The notes under the pieces: model-generated
The model's input: only the letters and a program-made list of their open reading frames with translations
What the model was told of the DNA's origin: nothing
Databases searched by the model: none
Part shown: positions 42,958-52,539 of the stretch, in pieces
How positions within the stretch are numbered: position 1 is the first letter of the stretch
Layout: each line of letters begins with the position of its first letter
Program-made: the position numbers and the translations under genes
Assembly (NCBI GenBank): GCA_030691265.1
Contig: JAUYET010000017.1
Span: 1 to 57,135 of the forward strand
Length of the DNA stretch: 57,135 nucleotides
Direction of reading: 5' to 3'
Origin: Pseudomonadota bacterium
GTDB taxonomy: Bacteria > Pseudomonadota > Gammaproteobacteria > Burkholderiales > Thiobacillaceae

Positions 42958-43662
42958 TCAGCCGATCCAGTGCATCATGCGCTGGGCCTTTTCCGTCTCG
43001 CGCATGGCTTTGAAATTCTCGATGTGTCTGGCGCTCATGCATTCCCGCAGCGAGAGCATCAGTTCCGCCGTGGACAGTGCATCGGCAAGCGCGCTGTGGC
43101 GGGCGAAATTGCCGATGCCGAAATGCGCCATCCATTGGTCGAGGGAGCGATGCGAGCGTGCCAGCTCGGGACACAGGGCGGGCGACAGATAGGCCAGGTC
43201 GGCCCAGGGGTGGTTGAACTTGAGGCCCAGGAAGGTCTTCAGGGCGCGCTCGATCATGGTCTTGTCGAAATCGACATGGAAGGCGATCAGCGGCGACTTG
43301 CCCAGGTATTCGAGGAAGCTCAGCATGGCCTCGACCGGCGGCACGCCCTCCGCCTGCGCGGTGCCGCCGATGCCGTGGATCAGGATGTTGTCGCGGCCGC
43401 TGATGCGACTCTGTTGCAGGATGATCTCCATGCTGTCGGCCAGGTGGATATCGCCTGCACAGACGGCGACAGCGCCGATGGCGATGAGCCGGTCCCTGGC
43501 CAGATTCAGGCCGCTGGTTTCCACGTCCACCACGACATAGCGGCTGGCTGTGCAAGGCGCGTTGAGGTCGGGCGCGGGCAGTGACTGCCAGGCGGCCAGG
43601 CGCCCGGCCTGCTGCGTGGTCAGTTCCGGTTTGCCGGCGAACAGGCGCGCGAGCCAGTTCAA
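42958..43662 (-). CDS. DnaQ-like 3'-5' exonuclease
   Basis: About 234 residues from a TTG (NWLARLF...) with GAGGAAA just upstream; earlier in-frame ATG codons only translate repeat H1. The DEDDh motifs are present: VVVDVETSGLN, FHVDFDKTMIE and RHSALADAL. In proteobacteria this exonuclease gene is often found with a DUF294 protein and the symporter pair, as here; the link to acetate or symporter function is not understood. Confidence 0.85.
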   Translation of the reverse strand: MNWLARLFAGKPELTTQQAGRLAAWQSLPAPDLNAPCTASRYVVVDVETSGLNLARDRLIAIGAVAVCAGDIHLADSMEIILQQSRISGRDNILIHGIGGTAQAEGVPPVEAMLSFLEYLGKSPLIAFHVDFDKTMIERALKTFLGLKFNHPWADLAYLSPALCPELARSHRSLDQWMAHFGIGNFARHSALADALSTAELMLSLRECMSARHIENFKAMRETEKAQRMMHWIG

Positions 43663-43687
43663 CCTCTTTTCCTCAGTGGGTGTGGTT

Positions 43688-43745
43688 GTAGGTGCGCATT
43701 CATTCGCACCGAAGTGCTTGCTTGTGCGAATGAATTCGCACCTAC
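43688..43745. repeat. GTAGG repeat, H type
   Basis: GTAGG-TGCGCATTCATTCGCA ... TGCGAATGAATTCGCA-CCTAC, an AT-rich stem with the standard head and tail. It lies just upstream of the exonuclease start, between it and the DUF294 gene. Confidence 0.9.
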
Positions 43746-43804
43746 AGATATGGTGCAACCTATTGAATCGTATGGGATTTCATCGCCGACTGCACTTGCA
43801 GGGT

Positions 43805-45694
43805 TCATACCTGGTAATCCAGGGCCAGCCTGGTTTGTAGCTTGCGCGCCTGCCGGTAGGCTTCCTTGAGAATGCGCTGATCCAGGTTGTTGAAACTGTC
43901 CGGATCGACCTTGTTGCTCAGCGGCTCGCCGCGCTCGCACTGCTCATGATGCAGGCGCAGGCGCAGGAGCTGGATGAACAGGAAGGCATCGCACCAGGCT
44001 TCCGTGTCCTGCGAGCTGACGTGCAACGGCTCGTTCATCTCGCGCAGGCGTTGCAGGGTATTGGTCTGCTTGCCGCCGACGGCCAGGCTGAAGATGCGGG
44101 CGGCATCGACGAAGGGGGTGATGCCGTTGAGCTTGAGATCCAGGATATGCCCCTGGCCGGTGAAGAAGTCCCACACCGATCCCGTCGGCGGGCGGTTGCG
44201 CAGGGCATTGGCCGCCATCTGGTGGAGGAAGCGAGGGTTGTTCCGGGCTGCATCGCGCAACCATGCACGCAGGTCGAAGGCCAGGTGGTCGGCGCCGTAC
44301 AGGGGCCGGAAATCGAAGAAGATCGTGGAATTCAGCAGCGCCGTGGGGTCGCCGTGATCGATCCAGTCGGCGAAGGTGTGCTGCCACTCCGGTAGCGACA
44401 AACACCATTTGGGGTTGCCGGCCATGACCTCGCCGCTGCACAACGGGAAACCGCATTCCGCCAGGGCCAGATTGACGCGCCTGGCGAAGGGCAGCAGCAC
44501 GGCGCGCATCGCCTCGGCGTCGTCGCCTGCTTGCGTGGCGAACACGATGCCATTGTCCTGATCGGTATTCAGGGTCTGCTCCAGCCGCCCCTCGGAACCC
44601 AGGGCCAGCCAGCAGAACTCGATGTCTTTGGCCGGGCTGTCGCGCAGTTCCAGTTCGATGATGCGGGCCGTCAGCACGTCGTTGAGGGTGGAGATGATCT
44701 GGGTGAGTTGCTCGGCCGCCACGCCCTGAGCCAGCATGTTGTGGGCCAGTAGACGAATATCCTTGGCCGAGTGCTTGAGCGTATCCAGGTGTTCGGCGTT
44801 GCGGATGGCGCCGCTGATCTGGCGCAGCCCGACCCGTTGCAGCGAAAACAGATCCTTCTCCGAAATCAGGCCCTTGAGCCGGCCTTCTTCCTCGACCAGG
44901 ATATGGCGGAAACCGTGCTTGGCCATGACCAGGGCGGCATCGTGGGCCAGGGCGTGCGGCGGCAGGGTGTGCGGATTCGGGCTCATCACCGTGTTGAAGG
45001 GCGCATCCAGGCTGATCCCGGCCAGGGCGACCCGGTCGAGGACATCGTGCAGCGTGAAGATGCCCACCGGTTTCTTGTTCGCATCCACCGCGATCATGGA
45101 GCCGATGCTCAGCTTGTGCATGCTCTCCAGCACCTCGCGCAGCGGCGTCTCCGGCGCGCAGGACACCGGTTCGCGCCGGATCAGGGAGGCCAGCGGGCTG
45201 GACATGGATTGCTGGTCGCTGCTGGATTTGGCGTACTGGGCCTGGAGGATGTGTTTGGACTGTTCCAGCAGGTTGGCGATGCGACGCGTGCAGAAATCGT
45301 GAAAGGCGTCGCTGCGCTTGAGCAGTTCGTGGAAATCTTCTGCCGCAAGTTCGAAACAGAAGGTGTCGCGTCCCGCCCGGTAGGTGCTGGCGACGCCGCG
45401 CCTGGAAAGCAGGGCGCCGAGCGGGAAGCACTCGCCCTCATGCAGTTCCAGCCAGGTCGTGTCGTCCTGCGCACGCACCACGTCCTGCTCGCCGTGTATC
45501 ACGCCCTGCTTGATGATGTAGAAGGTCTGGGCCGGACCCGATTCAGGCCCGAGGACGGTTTCCCCCTTGCCGTAGTAGGTCAGCTTGAGCCGCTCCGCCA
45601 GCCAGATCAGGTGTTCCCGCGCCATGCTGTCGAAGGGCGCGAAACGGGCGAGATGGTCAACTGTGGCGAGGATGAGGGAGTTGGGCGCGGCCAT
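43805..45694 (-). CDS. cNMP-binding/CBS/DUF294 nucleotidyltransferase-like protein
   Basis: 629 residues. Domain order: cyclic-nucleotide-binding-like (about 15-150, GKGETVLGPES), two CBS domains (about 170-290, MHKLSIGSMIAVDANKKPVGIFTLHDVLDRV), a DUF294 putative nucleotidyltransferase (about 310-450, LALGSEGRLEQTLNTDQDNG with the GSxGRxE and DxD-like motif) and a helical C-terminal domain. A signalling protein with PII-uridylyltransferase-like catalytic core, function unproven. Next to the exonuclease and symporter genes it forms a recurrent neighbourhood. Confidence 0.9.
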   Translation of the reverse strand: MAAPNSLILATVDHLARFAPFDSMAREHLIWLAERLKLTYYGKGETVLGPESGPAQTFYIIKQGVIHGEQDVVRAQDDTTWLELHEGECFPLGALLSRRGVASTYRAGRDTFCFELAAEDFHELLKRSDAFHDFCTRRIANLLEQSKHILQAQYAKSSSDQQSMSSPLASLIRREPVSCAPETPLREVLESMHKLSIGSMIAVDANKKPVGIFTLHDVLDRVALAGISLDAPFNTVMSPNPHTLPPHALAHDAALVMAKHGFRHILVEEEGRLKGLISEKDLFSLQRVGLRQISGAIRNAEHLDTLKHSAKDIRLLAHNMLAQGVAAEQLTQIISTLNDVLTARIIELELRDSPAKDIEFCWLALGSEGRLEQTLNTDQDNGIVFATQAGDDAEAMRAVLLPFARRVNLALAECGFPLCSGEVMAGNPKWCLSLPEWQHTFADWIDHGDPTALLNSTIFFDFRPLYGADHLAFDLRAWLRDAARNNPRFLHQMAANALRNRPPTGSVWDFFTGQGHILDLKLNGITPFVDAARIFSLAVGGKQTNTLQRLREMNEPLHVSSQDTEAWCDAFLFIQLLRLRLHHEQCERGEPLSNKVDPDSFNNLDQRILKEAYRQARKLQTRLALDYQV

Positions 45695-45734
45695 GGCAGT
45701 CGGAAGCGGGGGGCTCGGTTAATCCTGAAAATCG

Positions 45735-45866
45735 CAGTTGAAGCGCTCGTAGGTGCGAATTTATTCGCACAATCAAGGACTTCAGTGCGAATAAATTCGC
45801 ACCTACAGACATCTCGCAATACATTGAATCGTAATGAATTTATCTGTCAATTGGGGTTTTCAGGTT
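45735..45866. repeat. Long H element with GTAGG pair inside
   Basis: The GTAGG/CCTAC pair (45749-45806) is embedded in a longer conserved unit of about 130 bp, starting CAGTTGAAG and ending GTCAATTGGGGTTTTCAGGTT. The copy at 52540-52674 is nearly the same along its whole length. The ends form inverted repeats (CAGTTGA/TCAACTG in the better copy). Confidence 0.82.
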
Positions 45867-47508
45867 AATTCGTCTCGAATGACTGGATGAGTCCGGGCAG
45901 GCGTTCGTTGCCCGGATATTCCGTCTTCAGGCGTTCCAGCGCCGCCCTGGCCGCGGGCATGAAGTCGCCAACGTTCTGCCCCTTCTGCTTGAGTGCAATA
46001 ACCGTGGTCACCACGTTGGCCAGCAGTTGCGCGGTGAGATCGGGCGGCGTGTGTTCGACCAGTTTCATGAACAGCACCAGCGCTTCCTTGGTCTTGCCGG
46101 CGCGCAGCAGGTTCAAGCCGTCCACGATACGGGCCTTGGTTTTTGTGATCGCCTGGACTTCGACTTCCTCCCGCCAGCCGGGTTCGTCCATTCCCGGAAA
46201 CAAACGCTGGCCGTTTGCCAGGGCGGATGACGCAGATTCCGCCGCCTTGTCCCGGTGGCCGGTCACCAGGTAGGCCTCGCTGACAAACAAGGCGTCTTTT
46301 GGACTGTGTTCCAGATTGCCCAGCGAGGCGATGAGGGTGTTCAAGCGCTCCTGTTTCTCCGCCAGGAGCGGGAGACGCCGGCTTTTGATGCTATCCGGCA
46401 TCGTCTCGATCTCGATCTTCTCCTGGGCCAGTTGCATCGCCAGAACATAGGATTTGCTGGCCTGGACGCTCGCCGACTGCTTGATCTGCGGAATCTCGGT
46501 CTCGAAGCGCGCCATGGTCGAGATCGCCTTGTCCATCTGTCCCGATTTCACCAGGCCGCGCACCAAGCGGGCGTGATCGGTGTAATCCTGAACCAGGGCG
46601 AATTTGTTGGCGTCCACCACTTTGCCGCCCCATTGCACGATACGGCTGTCATCGCCGACCTGTTCCGCAAGCTGCGCGGTGGCGCGCATGCGGTTGACGG
46701 TGGGTGAATTGGCGCAGGCGGCCTCCAGCAGTTCCAGCGCCTTTTGCGGTTGATTGGCCTTGATATAGGCCTCGGCCAGAACGTCGGAGGCGTGTACATA
46801 TTTGGGCGACTCGGCGACCAATTGTTCGAGCGTGGCGATCGCCGCATCGGTCTGATGCAACAACACCTGCACGCGCGCGACGCCTAGCGACGACCAGGCG
46901 TAGTTTTCCTGCAAAGACTGGTAGTGCTCCAGCGCCCGCACATAATCGCCCTGCTGCATCAGGGCATCGCCCTTCAGGCGCGCCGTATCGGCATGCGTGC
47001 CCTCGCGCTGGCTATAGGCATCGACCAGCGCGACAACGGCGGCATAGCGGCCGGCGTCGTACTGGTCATAAATCGGCTTCAGCCCCGGCGTCTTCTTGTT
47101 CAGGCGGCGCAGGCCCAACTTGCGCTCAAGCACCGGCAGCAGGCGATCGTGCAGGGTGTCGGCGGTAAAGGGCTTGATCAGATAGGCATCGGGAGAATGC
47201 TCGGCCACCTGGGCGACCGATCCGTAGGCGGTTTCCGCCGTCACCATCACGGCGACCGCGCTGCTGGCGATCAGTTTCTCGTGGCGCACCAGTTCGAGTA
47301 ACTGCTGTCCGTCGGTGGCATCGCCCAGGTAATAGTCGATCAGAAGCAGATCGAACTTTTCGGCGCGCAGCTTGGCAATGGCGACAGCGGCATTCGGCGC
47401 TTCCGTGATCTTGGCGACGCCAATACTGGCAAGCTGGGATTTCATCATCGAGCGCATGGTCGCCATATCGTCGACCACCAGCGCGCACAGGTTGTAATCA
47501 TTGAACAT
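45865..47508 (-). CDS. Response regulator with TPR output region
   Basis: 547 residues. N-terminal receiver domain (1-125) with acidic pair Asp13-Asp14, phospho-acceptor Asp58 (LLLIDYYLG) and conserved Lys in YLIKPF. The rest is a long array of TPR-like helices (about 150-540, e.g. YVRALEHYQSLQENY and PQKALELLEAACANSP). No DNA-binding domain, so output is probably by protein interaction. No kinase adjoins it; the hybrid kinase at 49791 is the nearest. Its stop codon falls at the edge of the long H element. Confidence 0.88.
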   Translation of the reverse strand: MFNDYNLCALVVDDMATMRSMMKSQLASIGVAKITEAPNAAVAIAKLRAEKFDLLLIDYYLGDATDGQQLLELVRHEKLIASSAVAVMVTAETAYGSVAQVAEHSPDAYLIKPFTADTLHDRLLPVLERKLGLRRLNKKTPGLKPIYDQYDAGRYAAVVALVDAYSQREGTHADTARLKGDALMQQGDYVRALEHYQSLQENYAWSSLGVARVQVLLHQTDAAIATLEQLVAESPKYVHASDVLAEAYIKANQPQKALELLEAACANSPTVNRMRATAQLAEQVGDDSRIVQWGGKVVDANKFALVQDYTDHARLVRGLVKSGQMDKAISTMARFETEIPQIKQSASVQASKSYVLAMQLAQEKIEIETMPDSIKSRRLPLLAEKQERLNTLIASLGNLEHSPKDALFVSEAYLVTGHRDKAAESASSALANGQRLFPGMDEPGWREEVEVQAITKTKARIVDGLNLLRAGKTKEALVLFMKLVEHTPPDLTAQLLANVVTTVIALKQKGQNVGDFMPAARAALERLKTEYPGNERLPGLIQSFETN

Positions 47509-47576
47509 GTGTCATTCCAGAACAAAACAAGGGATTTTCGAAGCTCTCAAGAAACGCCATACAACCCGTTGATTCC

Positions 47577-47655
47577 GTAGGGTGGATAAGCGTAGCGCAT
47601 CCACCCTCACCGCCGCCATTGGTGGATGTGCTGTGTTGTGTTTATCCACCCTGCC
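47577..47655. repeat. GTAGG repeat, C type, degenerate right end
   Basis: Starts GTAGG-GTGGATAAGCGTAGCGCATCCAC and returns as GGTGGATGTG...TATCCACCC. The final CCTAC is changed to CCTGCC. Same type as the copy in dabA. Confidence 0.82.
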
Positions 47656-47758
47656 GTGAAGAAGGCATAGACGCCTCCCGCCCGGATTATCGTCGAGAAA
47701 AACGGCGGCGGGCGACGTCGGCAAACCGGTTGGCGACAGCGCCGATGGGCATCGGCGC

Positions 47759-48484
47759 TCAATACCGCTTCTTCGCCAGATCGTTCAGGATGCCGTCGCC
47801 ATAGCCCCATTGGGTATAGAACGGCGGCAGGCGGCCGGTCAGGCTTTCCAGCAGGATCAATTCATCGTCGCTGTGATTGATGACCTTGGCCGCTTCCATG
47901 CGGTCGGGATACACGATGCGGGGCGATTCGTGGTGCGTGGTCTTGATCGTTTCGCGCAAGTGCGGCGTCGCGATCGGTCCGATCTGCGCAGTGCCGTAGC
48001 ACAGGCAGAGGTAGGACTGGCCGGGTTCGCTTTCCAGGTAAATGCCGGTGCCGCGAATGCCGGCCACGGCGGTCGTCGTGGTCAGGCTGCGTTCGCCCTT
48101 TTCGAATACGGACAGCAGTTTGCCGGCGAGCAGTTTGATGGCGGTGGCGCGGCTCGGCGTTTTGTCGTCATTCGCGGTGAGGATCAGATGACTGTTCGCG
48201 CGCACCAGATAGGCATCCGCGCCGAGCACGAAAATCAGCGTCGTCTTCGGGCCGGTGATCACGCTCAGCGGCAGGCTCAATACGTCGCCGACCTTGAGCG
48301 TCTTGCCGTTGAAGGTGGCCTCGCCTTCCAGCCGGTAAATGCCCTGTTTGCGCTGCGGCCCGCTGCCGGCGGCCAGCGCCTGGCGCACCAGACCGGCGAG
48401 GCCGATGCCGCTCAGCGCCCCGGCGGCGAGGAACTTGAGCAGATGGCGGCGCATGTTTTTTACGGCGGGATGTTTTACGGGCAT
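47759..48484 (-). CDS. FecR-domain exported protein
   Basis: About 241 residues from ATG 48484 (MPVKHPAVKNMRRHLLKFL); 48454 is an alternative. A twin-arginine-like or Sec signal (MRRHLLKFLAAGALSGIGLAG) precedes a FecR-like domain: DVLSLPLSVITGPKTTLIFVLGADAYLVRANSHLIL and TTTAVAGIRGTGIYLE are typical of the FecR/PEGA-type periplasmic sensor fold. Lacks a sigma regulator partner. Function unknown. Confidence 0.78.
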   Translation of the reverse strand: MPVKHPAVKNMRRHLLKFLAAGALSGIGLAGLVRQALAAGSGPQRKQGIYRLEGEATFNGKTLKVGDVLSLPLSVITGPKTTLIFVLGADAYLVRANSHLILTANDDKTPSRATAIKLLAGKLLSVFEKGERSLTTTTAVAGIRGTGIYLESEPGQSYLCLCYGTAQIGPIATPHLRETIKTTHHESPRIVYPDRMEAAKVINHSDDELILLESLTGRLPPFYTQWGYGDGILNDLAKKRY

Positions 48485-48587
48485 GGCGGCGGTCTCCGGT
48501 GTCGGTCGCCTCAATCGGGCGTGGGGCCGTAGCGTAGCAGCGTAGCCGGATGCGGCGGAATCATTGCTGCTCTCCAACGCCATTTCA

Positions 48588-48676
48588 TTCAATAACCGGC
48601 CCCAGTGGCGTAGGCTGCCTCACAAGGGCTAAGGAGCGGTCAACTGAGGAATATAGGTTCAATAACCGGCCCCAGT
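48588..48676. repeat. 19-bp direct repeat and a facing inverted repeat
   Basis: TTCAATAACCGGCCCCAGT occurs at 48588-48606 and again at 48658-48676. Around the second copy TCAACTGA (48640-48647) and TCAGTTGA (near 48679) form an 8-bp inverted repeat, matching the ends of the long H element. Perhaps a remnant left by excision of such an element. Confidence 0.6.
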
Positions 48677-48728
48677 TTTCAGTTGAAGTGAGGTAACGTG
48701 AGTCCGATCCAACTCTGAGGAGGCCAAC

Positions 48729-49778
48729 GTGAACTTAGCCATGATTTCCGTCTGTCGATCGCTTTGGCAAGACCGGGTTGCCGGCCTGGCCCTGCTGGTT
48801 GCGCTGGTCGCCATCAACCCCGCACGGGCGGACTTGCCCACGCTGATGGTGAGCTATCCTGGTCCGCGCAACATCTCTTACCTGCCCATCGATCTGATCC
48901 CCGCAATCGGCGCCGACAAGGCGGAGGGCGCCCAGGTCAAGTTCCTGCATGCCGGCGGCGGCGGTGTGGCATTGAGCAACCTGATGAAGCGTAACGCGGA
49001 TTTCGCCGTCGCCGGGCTGCCTGCGGCCATGTCGATGCGCGCCAATGGCGGCGATGTGGTCTGTCTGGCCCCGGTGGATGACGCGCCCCTGTTCATTTTC
49101 ATGGTGCGTTCCAAACTCAAGGGCCAGGTCAAGCGCGTGGCCGATCTGCGTGGCCGGGTGGTGGGCGTGAACACCGGTTCCCTGGCGAGCAAGACCACTT
49201 CGCAGCAACTGGCCGAACTGGTGCTGCGTTCGGATAACGTGCCGCTCGACAAGGTGCATTTTGTTCCGGCGGGACAAAGTTGGGAGGCGCAATCCGCGTT
49301 GATCGACAGCGGCATGGCGGATGCGATCATGGGCGATGAACCCTTTGCTTCAAGGTTGCTCGCACAGGGCAAGGTGTTCTTCCTGACCAATCTCGCCGAT
49401 CCGGCGGCGGCAAAAAACATCCGCGGGGCCGGCTTTCTGCATGCGGCGCTGGTGACCCGCGCCGATCTGTTGCAGCAGGAACCGAAAAAGGCCGAGCAAA
49501 TGGTGCGCATCCTGAAGCGCTCACTGGCATGGATGGCCAGCCATTCTCCGGAAGAAATTGTCGCCAAACTGGATATTCAGGATCCCGAAGAGCGCGCCGC
49601 CCTGGTGGGCAGCCTGAAGAAATATTCCCGTTTGTATAGCCGTGACGGCCGCTTTTCCAGCGCCCAACTGAAGGAAACCGAAACCTTCTTCCAGCAGACT
49701 TCCGAAGGCAATCCGGTCGCTCAGGGCTTCGTTCTCGAAAGCATGATCGTGGACCGTTGGGCGGGGAGGGTGAAATAA
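48729..49778 (+). CDS. NMT1/THI5-like periplasmic substrate-binding protein
   Basis: 349 residues from a GTG with GAGGAGG eight bases upstream. Signal peptide (VAGLALLVALVAINPARA). Type II substrate-binding fold of the SsuA/NMT1/THI5 group: GPRNISYLPIDLIPAIG, VKFLHAGGGGVALSNLMKRNADFAVAG and LRGRVVGVNTGSLASKTTSQQLAE. There are no permease or ATPase genes, and the next gene, 12 bp on, is a hybrid histidine kinase, so it may act as the kinase's periplasmic sensor rather than in uptake (inference). Confidence 0.85.
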   Translation: MNLAMISVCRSLWQDRVAGLALLVALVAINPARADLPTLMVSYPGPRNISYLPIDLIPAIGADKAEGAQVKFLHAGGGGVALSNLMKRNADFAVAGLPAAMSMRANGGDVVCLAPVDDAPLFIFMVRSKLKGQVKRVADLRGRVVGVNTGSLASKTTSQQLAELVLRSDNVPLDKVHFVPAGQSWEAQSALIDSGMADAIMGDEPFASRLLAQGKVFFLTNLADPAAAKNIRGAGFLHAALVTRADLLQQEPKKAEQMVRILKRSLAWMASHSPEEIVAKLDIQDPEERAALVGSLKKYSRLYSRDGRFSSAQLKETETFFQQTSEGNPVAQGFVLESMIVDRWAGRVK

Positions 49779-49790
49779 GTGAGGTCGAAT

Positions 49791-52442
49791 ATGTCCCGCG
49801 CCACCCTGCGGCAGCAAATCATCCGGCGCCTGGCGCTGGCGCTGGCGGCAGCCTTCATCGTGGTGGCGGGGGTCGGCTATACGGTTTACCAGTTGGCGCT
49901 CAAGCAGGCTGCCGTATACCAGATCGACAGCGCTTCAGCGTTTTTCCAGGAGCGCCTGGCCGATCTTGACGGAACCTGGAGACTCGAGGCCTTGCGGTTG
50001 AAGTTGCGCCTCGAATTCGCCCGTCTGCTGGAAGACCCGGAGAAACGGGAAGCGGCGGTGCGCGGCTATTTCGCCATGCAGGGAGAGGAACAGGTGTTCA
50101 GCCGTGTTTTGATCCTGGACGCAAACGGAAAACACCTGTTTTCGTCGAGCGGTGAGGGCGGCTGGCAAGCCCTCCTGCCGCGTGACTCCCGTGTCGTCAA
50201 ATCCTGGCTGTATGAGCCGGCGCATAAACACCTGTACCGCTGGTATCAGCAGCCCATCTGGCTAGGCAAGGAAGGCTCGGGCCAACTGTTCTTGCTGGTG
50301 CGGATAGACAACGGCCTGCTCTATGCCAGCACGGCTCACAACACCCAGCTTTTCGCGCTGTGGGGGACGCAGCCAGTGGCCAGCTCTCTCGGCGCGAAGG
50401 GGCTGGATGATCGCCGCATCCGGTCCGGCGATATTGGCTGGAGCCAGGGTAGCGTCTATCTGGAGCAGCGGGTGCTGAAATGGGGGGCGGAAGCGCACAG
50501 CCCCTCTCTGCTGGTGCGGCAGCAGATCGTCTCCCCCTTCCCGCCTTATGGCCCGTGGCTGGCCATCTCAACCCTCATGGCCGGCATCGTGGCGGTGGTG
50601 TGGCGCGCGCTGGGTATCTGGCTGTCGCGCATGACCATGCGGATTGCCTCGATGGGCGCCGCAGCGCGGGAATTCACCCGGACGCATGAATTGACGCCGC
50701 AACTGGATGAACGGATTAACGTCGCGGCGGGGGGCGTGGTCGACGAAATCCATGATGTGGCCACCGCCTTGTTGACCCTGGCGAAGGAGGTGGAGAGCCG
50801 CGAGCAGGTGCTGGAAAGCCGGATCGAGGCGCGCACAGCGGAGGTGCATGCGGCCAAGAGACGCTCCGACGAGCTCAACCATATGCTGCACACCGTGCTG
50901 GATACGATACCGGTACGCATTTTCTGGAAGGACAAGAGCCTGACCTATCTCGGCTGCAACCAGCTTTTTGCCCAGGATGCCGGCAAAGCCTCTCCGCGCG
51001 AGGTGGTGGGGGCGACCGATTACGCTATGAGCTGGAGCAAATCGGCCGACCTGTACCGCACTGACGATGCGCTGGTGATGGACACCGGCCGCCCCAAGCT
51101 GAATTCCGAGGAGCCGCTGCACCATCCCGACGGTACGACCACCTGGTCGCGCACCTCCAGGGTGCCGCTGCGCGATGCGGCGGGAGACGTGGTCGGCGTG
51201 CTGGGCACCTATGAGGATATAACCGAGGAAAAACAAATCGCGGAAGCGCTGGTTGCCGCCCGCGATGCCGCCGAGTCCGCCAGCCGCGCAAAAAGCGAAT
51301 TCCTGGCGAGCATGAGCCACGAGTTGAGGACGCCGTTGAACGCCATCCTCGGGTTCTCCCAGCTCTTCGGCATGGATCCGGATTTGGCGGAGGATGCCAA
51401 GGAACAGGCCCGCGAGATCGAGCGGGCCGGCCAGCACCTGTTGTCGCTGGTTAACGACCTGATCGATCTGGCCCGCATCGAGGCGGGCAAGCTGGAAGTC
51501 TCGCCGGTGCCGGTGCCGGTGGGGTCGGTCCTGGCGGACTGCCTGGCGCTGATGGCGCCCATTGCGCGCAAGCAGGGCATCGAGCTAACCGACGAAAACA
51601 GCGCAGACCTGGAAATGACGGTGCGGGTCGATTACACCCGCCTGTGTCAGATAGTGATCAATCTGCTGTCCAACGCCATCAAGTACAACCGGCCGCAAGG
51701 ATCGGTGCGCCTCTCCTGCCGGATGCAGGAAGGCAAGGTGCGCATCAACATTGCAGACACCGGGCCGGGCATTCCGGCGGACAAGCAGGCGCGCATCTTC
51801 AACGCCTTCGACCGGCTGGGCAGGGAGGCCGGCACGGTGGAGGGCGCCGGCATCGGCCTGGTCCTTACCCGGCGCATCGTCGAGGCGATGGGCGGCGACA
51901 TCGGCTTCGAGAGCATCGAAGGGCAAGGCAGCGCCTTCTGGGTGGAGTTTCCGGCCTGCGTGCCGACAGAGCTTGCCGAACGGGAGGCCGCCGCCCCCGT
52001 CAGCGCCGAGGAAACGATAGTCCGGCAACCCAGCCGCCCCGTGGTGCTCTACGTCGAGGACAACCCGACGAACCTGCGGCTGATGCAGCAGATATTCGCT
52101 GTCCGGGAAAACCTGGAATTGCGCGCAGCCCATACCGCCGAACTCGGCATCGAACTGGCCCGCGCCGAGCCGCCCGCATTGATCCTGATGGATATCAACC
52201 TGCCCGGGATGGATGGATTCGCCGCCCTGGATGTGCTCAAGGCCGATCCTGGAACGGCCCATATCCCGGTGATCGCCATTTCGGCCCATGCCATGAAGGG
52301 GGATGCGGAGCGCGGCCAGGCCGCGGGCTTCGTCGCCTATTTCACCAAGCCCATCGATATTCCCGCCTTGATTGCCGCGCTGGATAAGTTGCTTTTGCAG
52401 GAAGCCGGTTTGGTGGAAACGTCAGCCCGCGGATCGACCTGA
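49791..52442 (+). CDS. Hybrid sensor histidine kinase with PAS and receiver domains
   Basis: About 883 residues from ATG 49791 with GAGG upstream. Two membrane helices (about 14-35 and 260-285) flank a periplasmic sensor region. Then a HAMP-like linker, PAS domain (about 365-480), HisKA with phospho-His510 (SHELRTPLNAI), HATPase (NLLSNAIKYN, DTGPGIP, GAGIGLVL) and a C-terminal receiver with Asp801 (LMDINLPGMDG) and Lys in TKPIDIP. The receiver would phosphorelay to another domain or self-regulate. Likely operon with the upstream binding protein. Confidence 0.93.
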   Translation: MSRATLRQQIIRRLALALAAAFIVVAGVGYTVYQLALKQAAVYQIDSASAFFQERLADLDGTWRLEALRLKLRLEFARLLEDPEKREAAVRGYFAMQGEEQVFSRVLILDANGKHLFSSSGEGGWQALLPRDSRVVKSWLYEPAHKHLYRWYQQPIWLGKEGSGQLFLLVRIDNGLLYASTAHNTQLFALWGTQPVASSLGAKGLDDRRIRSGDIGWSQGSVYLEQRVLKWGAEAHSPSLLVRQQIVSPFPPYGPWLAISTLMAGIVAVVWRALGIWLSRMTMRIASMGAAAREFTRTHELTPQLDERINVAAGGVVDEIHDVATALLTLAKEVESREQVLESRIEARTAEVHAAKRRSDELNHMLHTVLDTIPVRIFWKDKSLTYLGCNQLFAQDAGKASPREVVGATDYAMSWSKSADLYRTDDALVMDTGRPKLNSEEPLHHPDGTTTWSRTSRVPLRDAAGDVVGVLGTYEDITEEKQIAEALVAARDAAESASRAKSEFLASMSHELRTPLNAILGFSQLFGMDPDLAEDAKEQAREIERAGQHLLSLVNDLIDLARIEAGKLEVSPVPVPVGSVLADCLALMAPIARKQGIELTDENSADLEMTVRVDYTRLCQIVINLLSNAIKYNRPQGSVRLSCRMQEGKVRINIADTGPGIPADKQARIFNAFDRLGREAGTVEGAGIGLVLTRRIVEAMGGDIGFESIEGQGSAFWVEFPACVPTELAEREAAAPVSAEETIVRQPSRPVVLYVEDNPTNLRLMQQIFAVRENLELRAAHTAELGIELARAEPPALILMDINLPGMDGFAALDVLKADPGTAHIPVIAISAHAMKGDAERGQAAGFVAYFTKPIDIPALIAALDKLLLQEAGLVETSARGST

Positions 52443-52502
52443 GCCGGACAACGCTGCTGCGGCCACGGTTTCAAGATTTATCCTGAGAAACCTCGGGTGC
52501 GA

Positions 52503-52533
52503 TGTTGGGCACGCTTCGCTTTGCCCAACCTAC
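52503..52533. repeat. Half GTAGG repeat, A type
   Basis: Only the right arm (TGTTGGGCACGCTTCGCTTT...CCCAACCTAC) is present; the left half is missing. Confidence 0.85.
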
Positions 52534-52539
52534 GGCGCT

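Noticed and set aside
43944-45431. 495-residue open frame overlapping the DUF294 gene on the same strand
   Set aside because: Arg/Pro/Ala-rich out-of-frame translation; the DUF294 frame has four recognisable domains.
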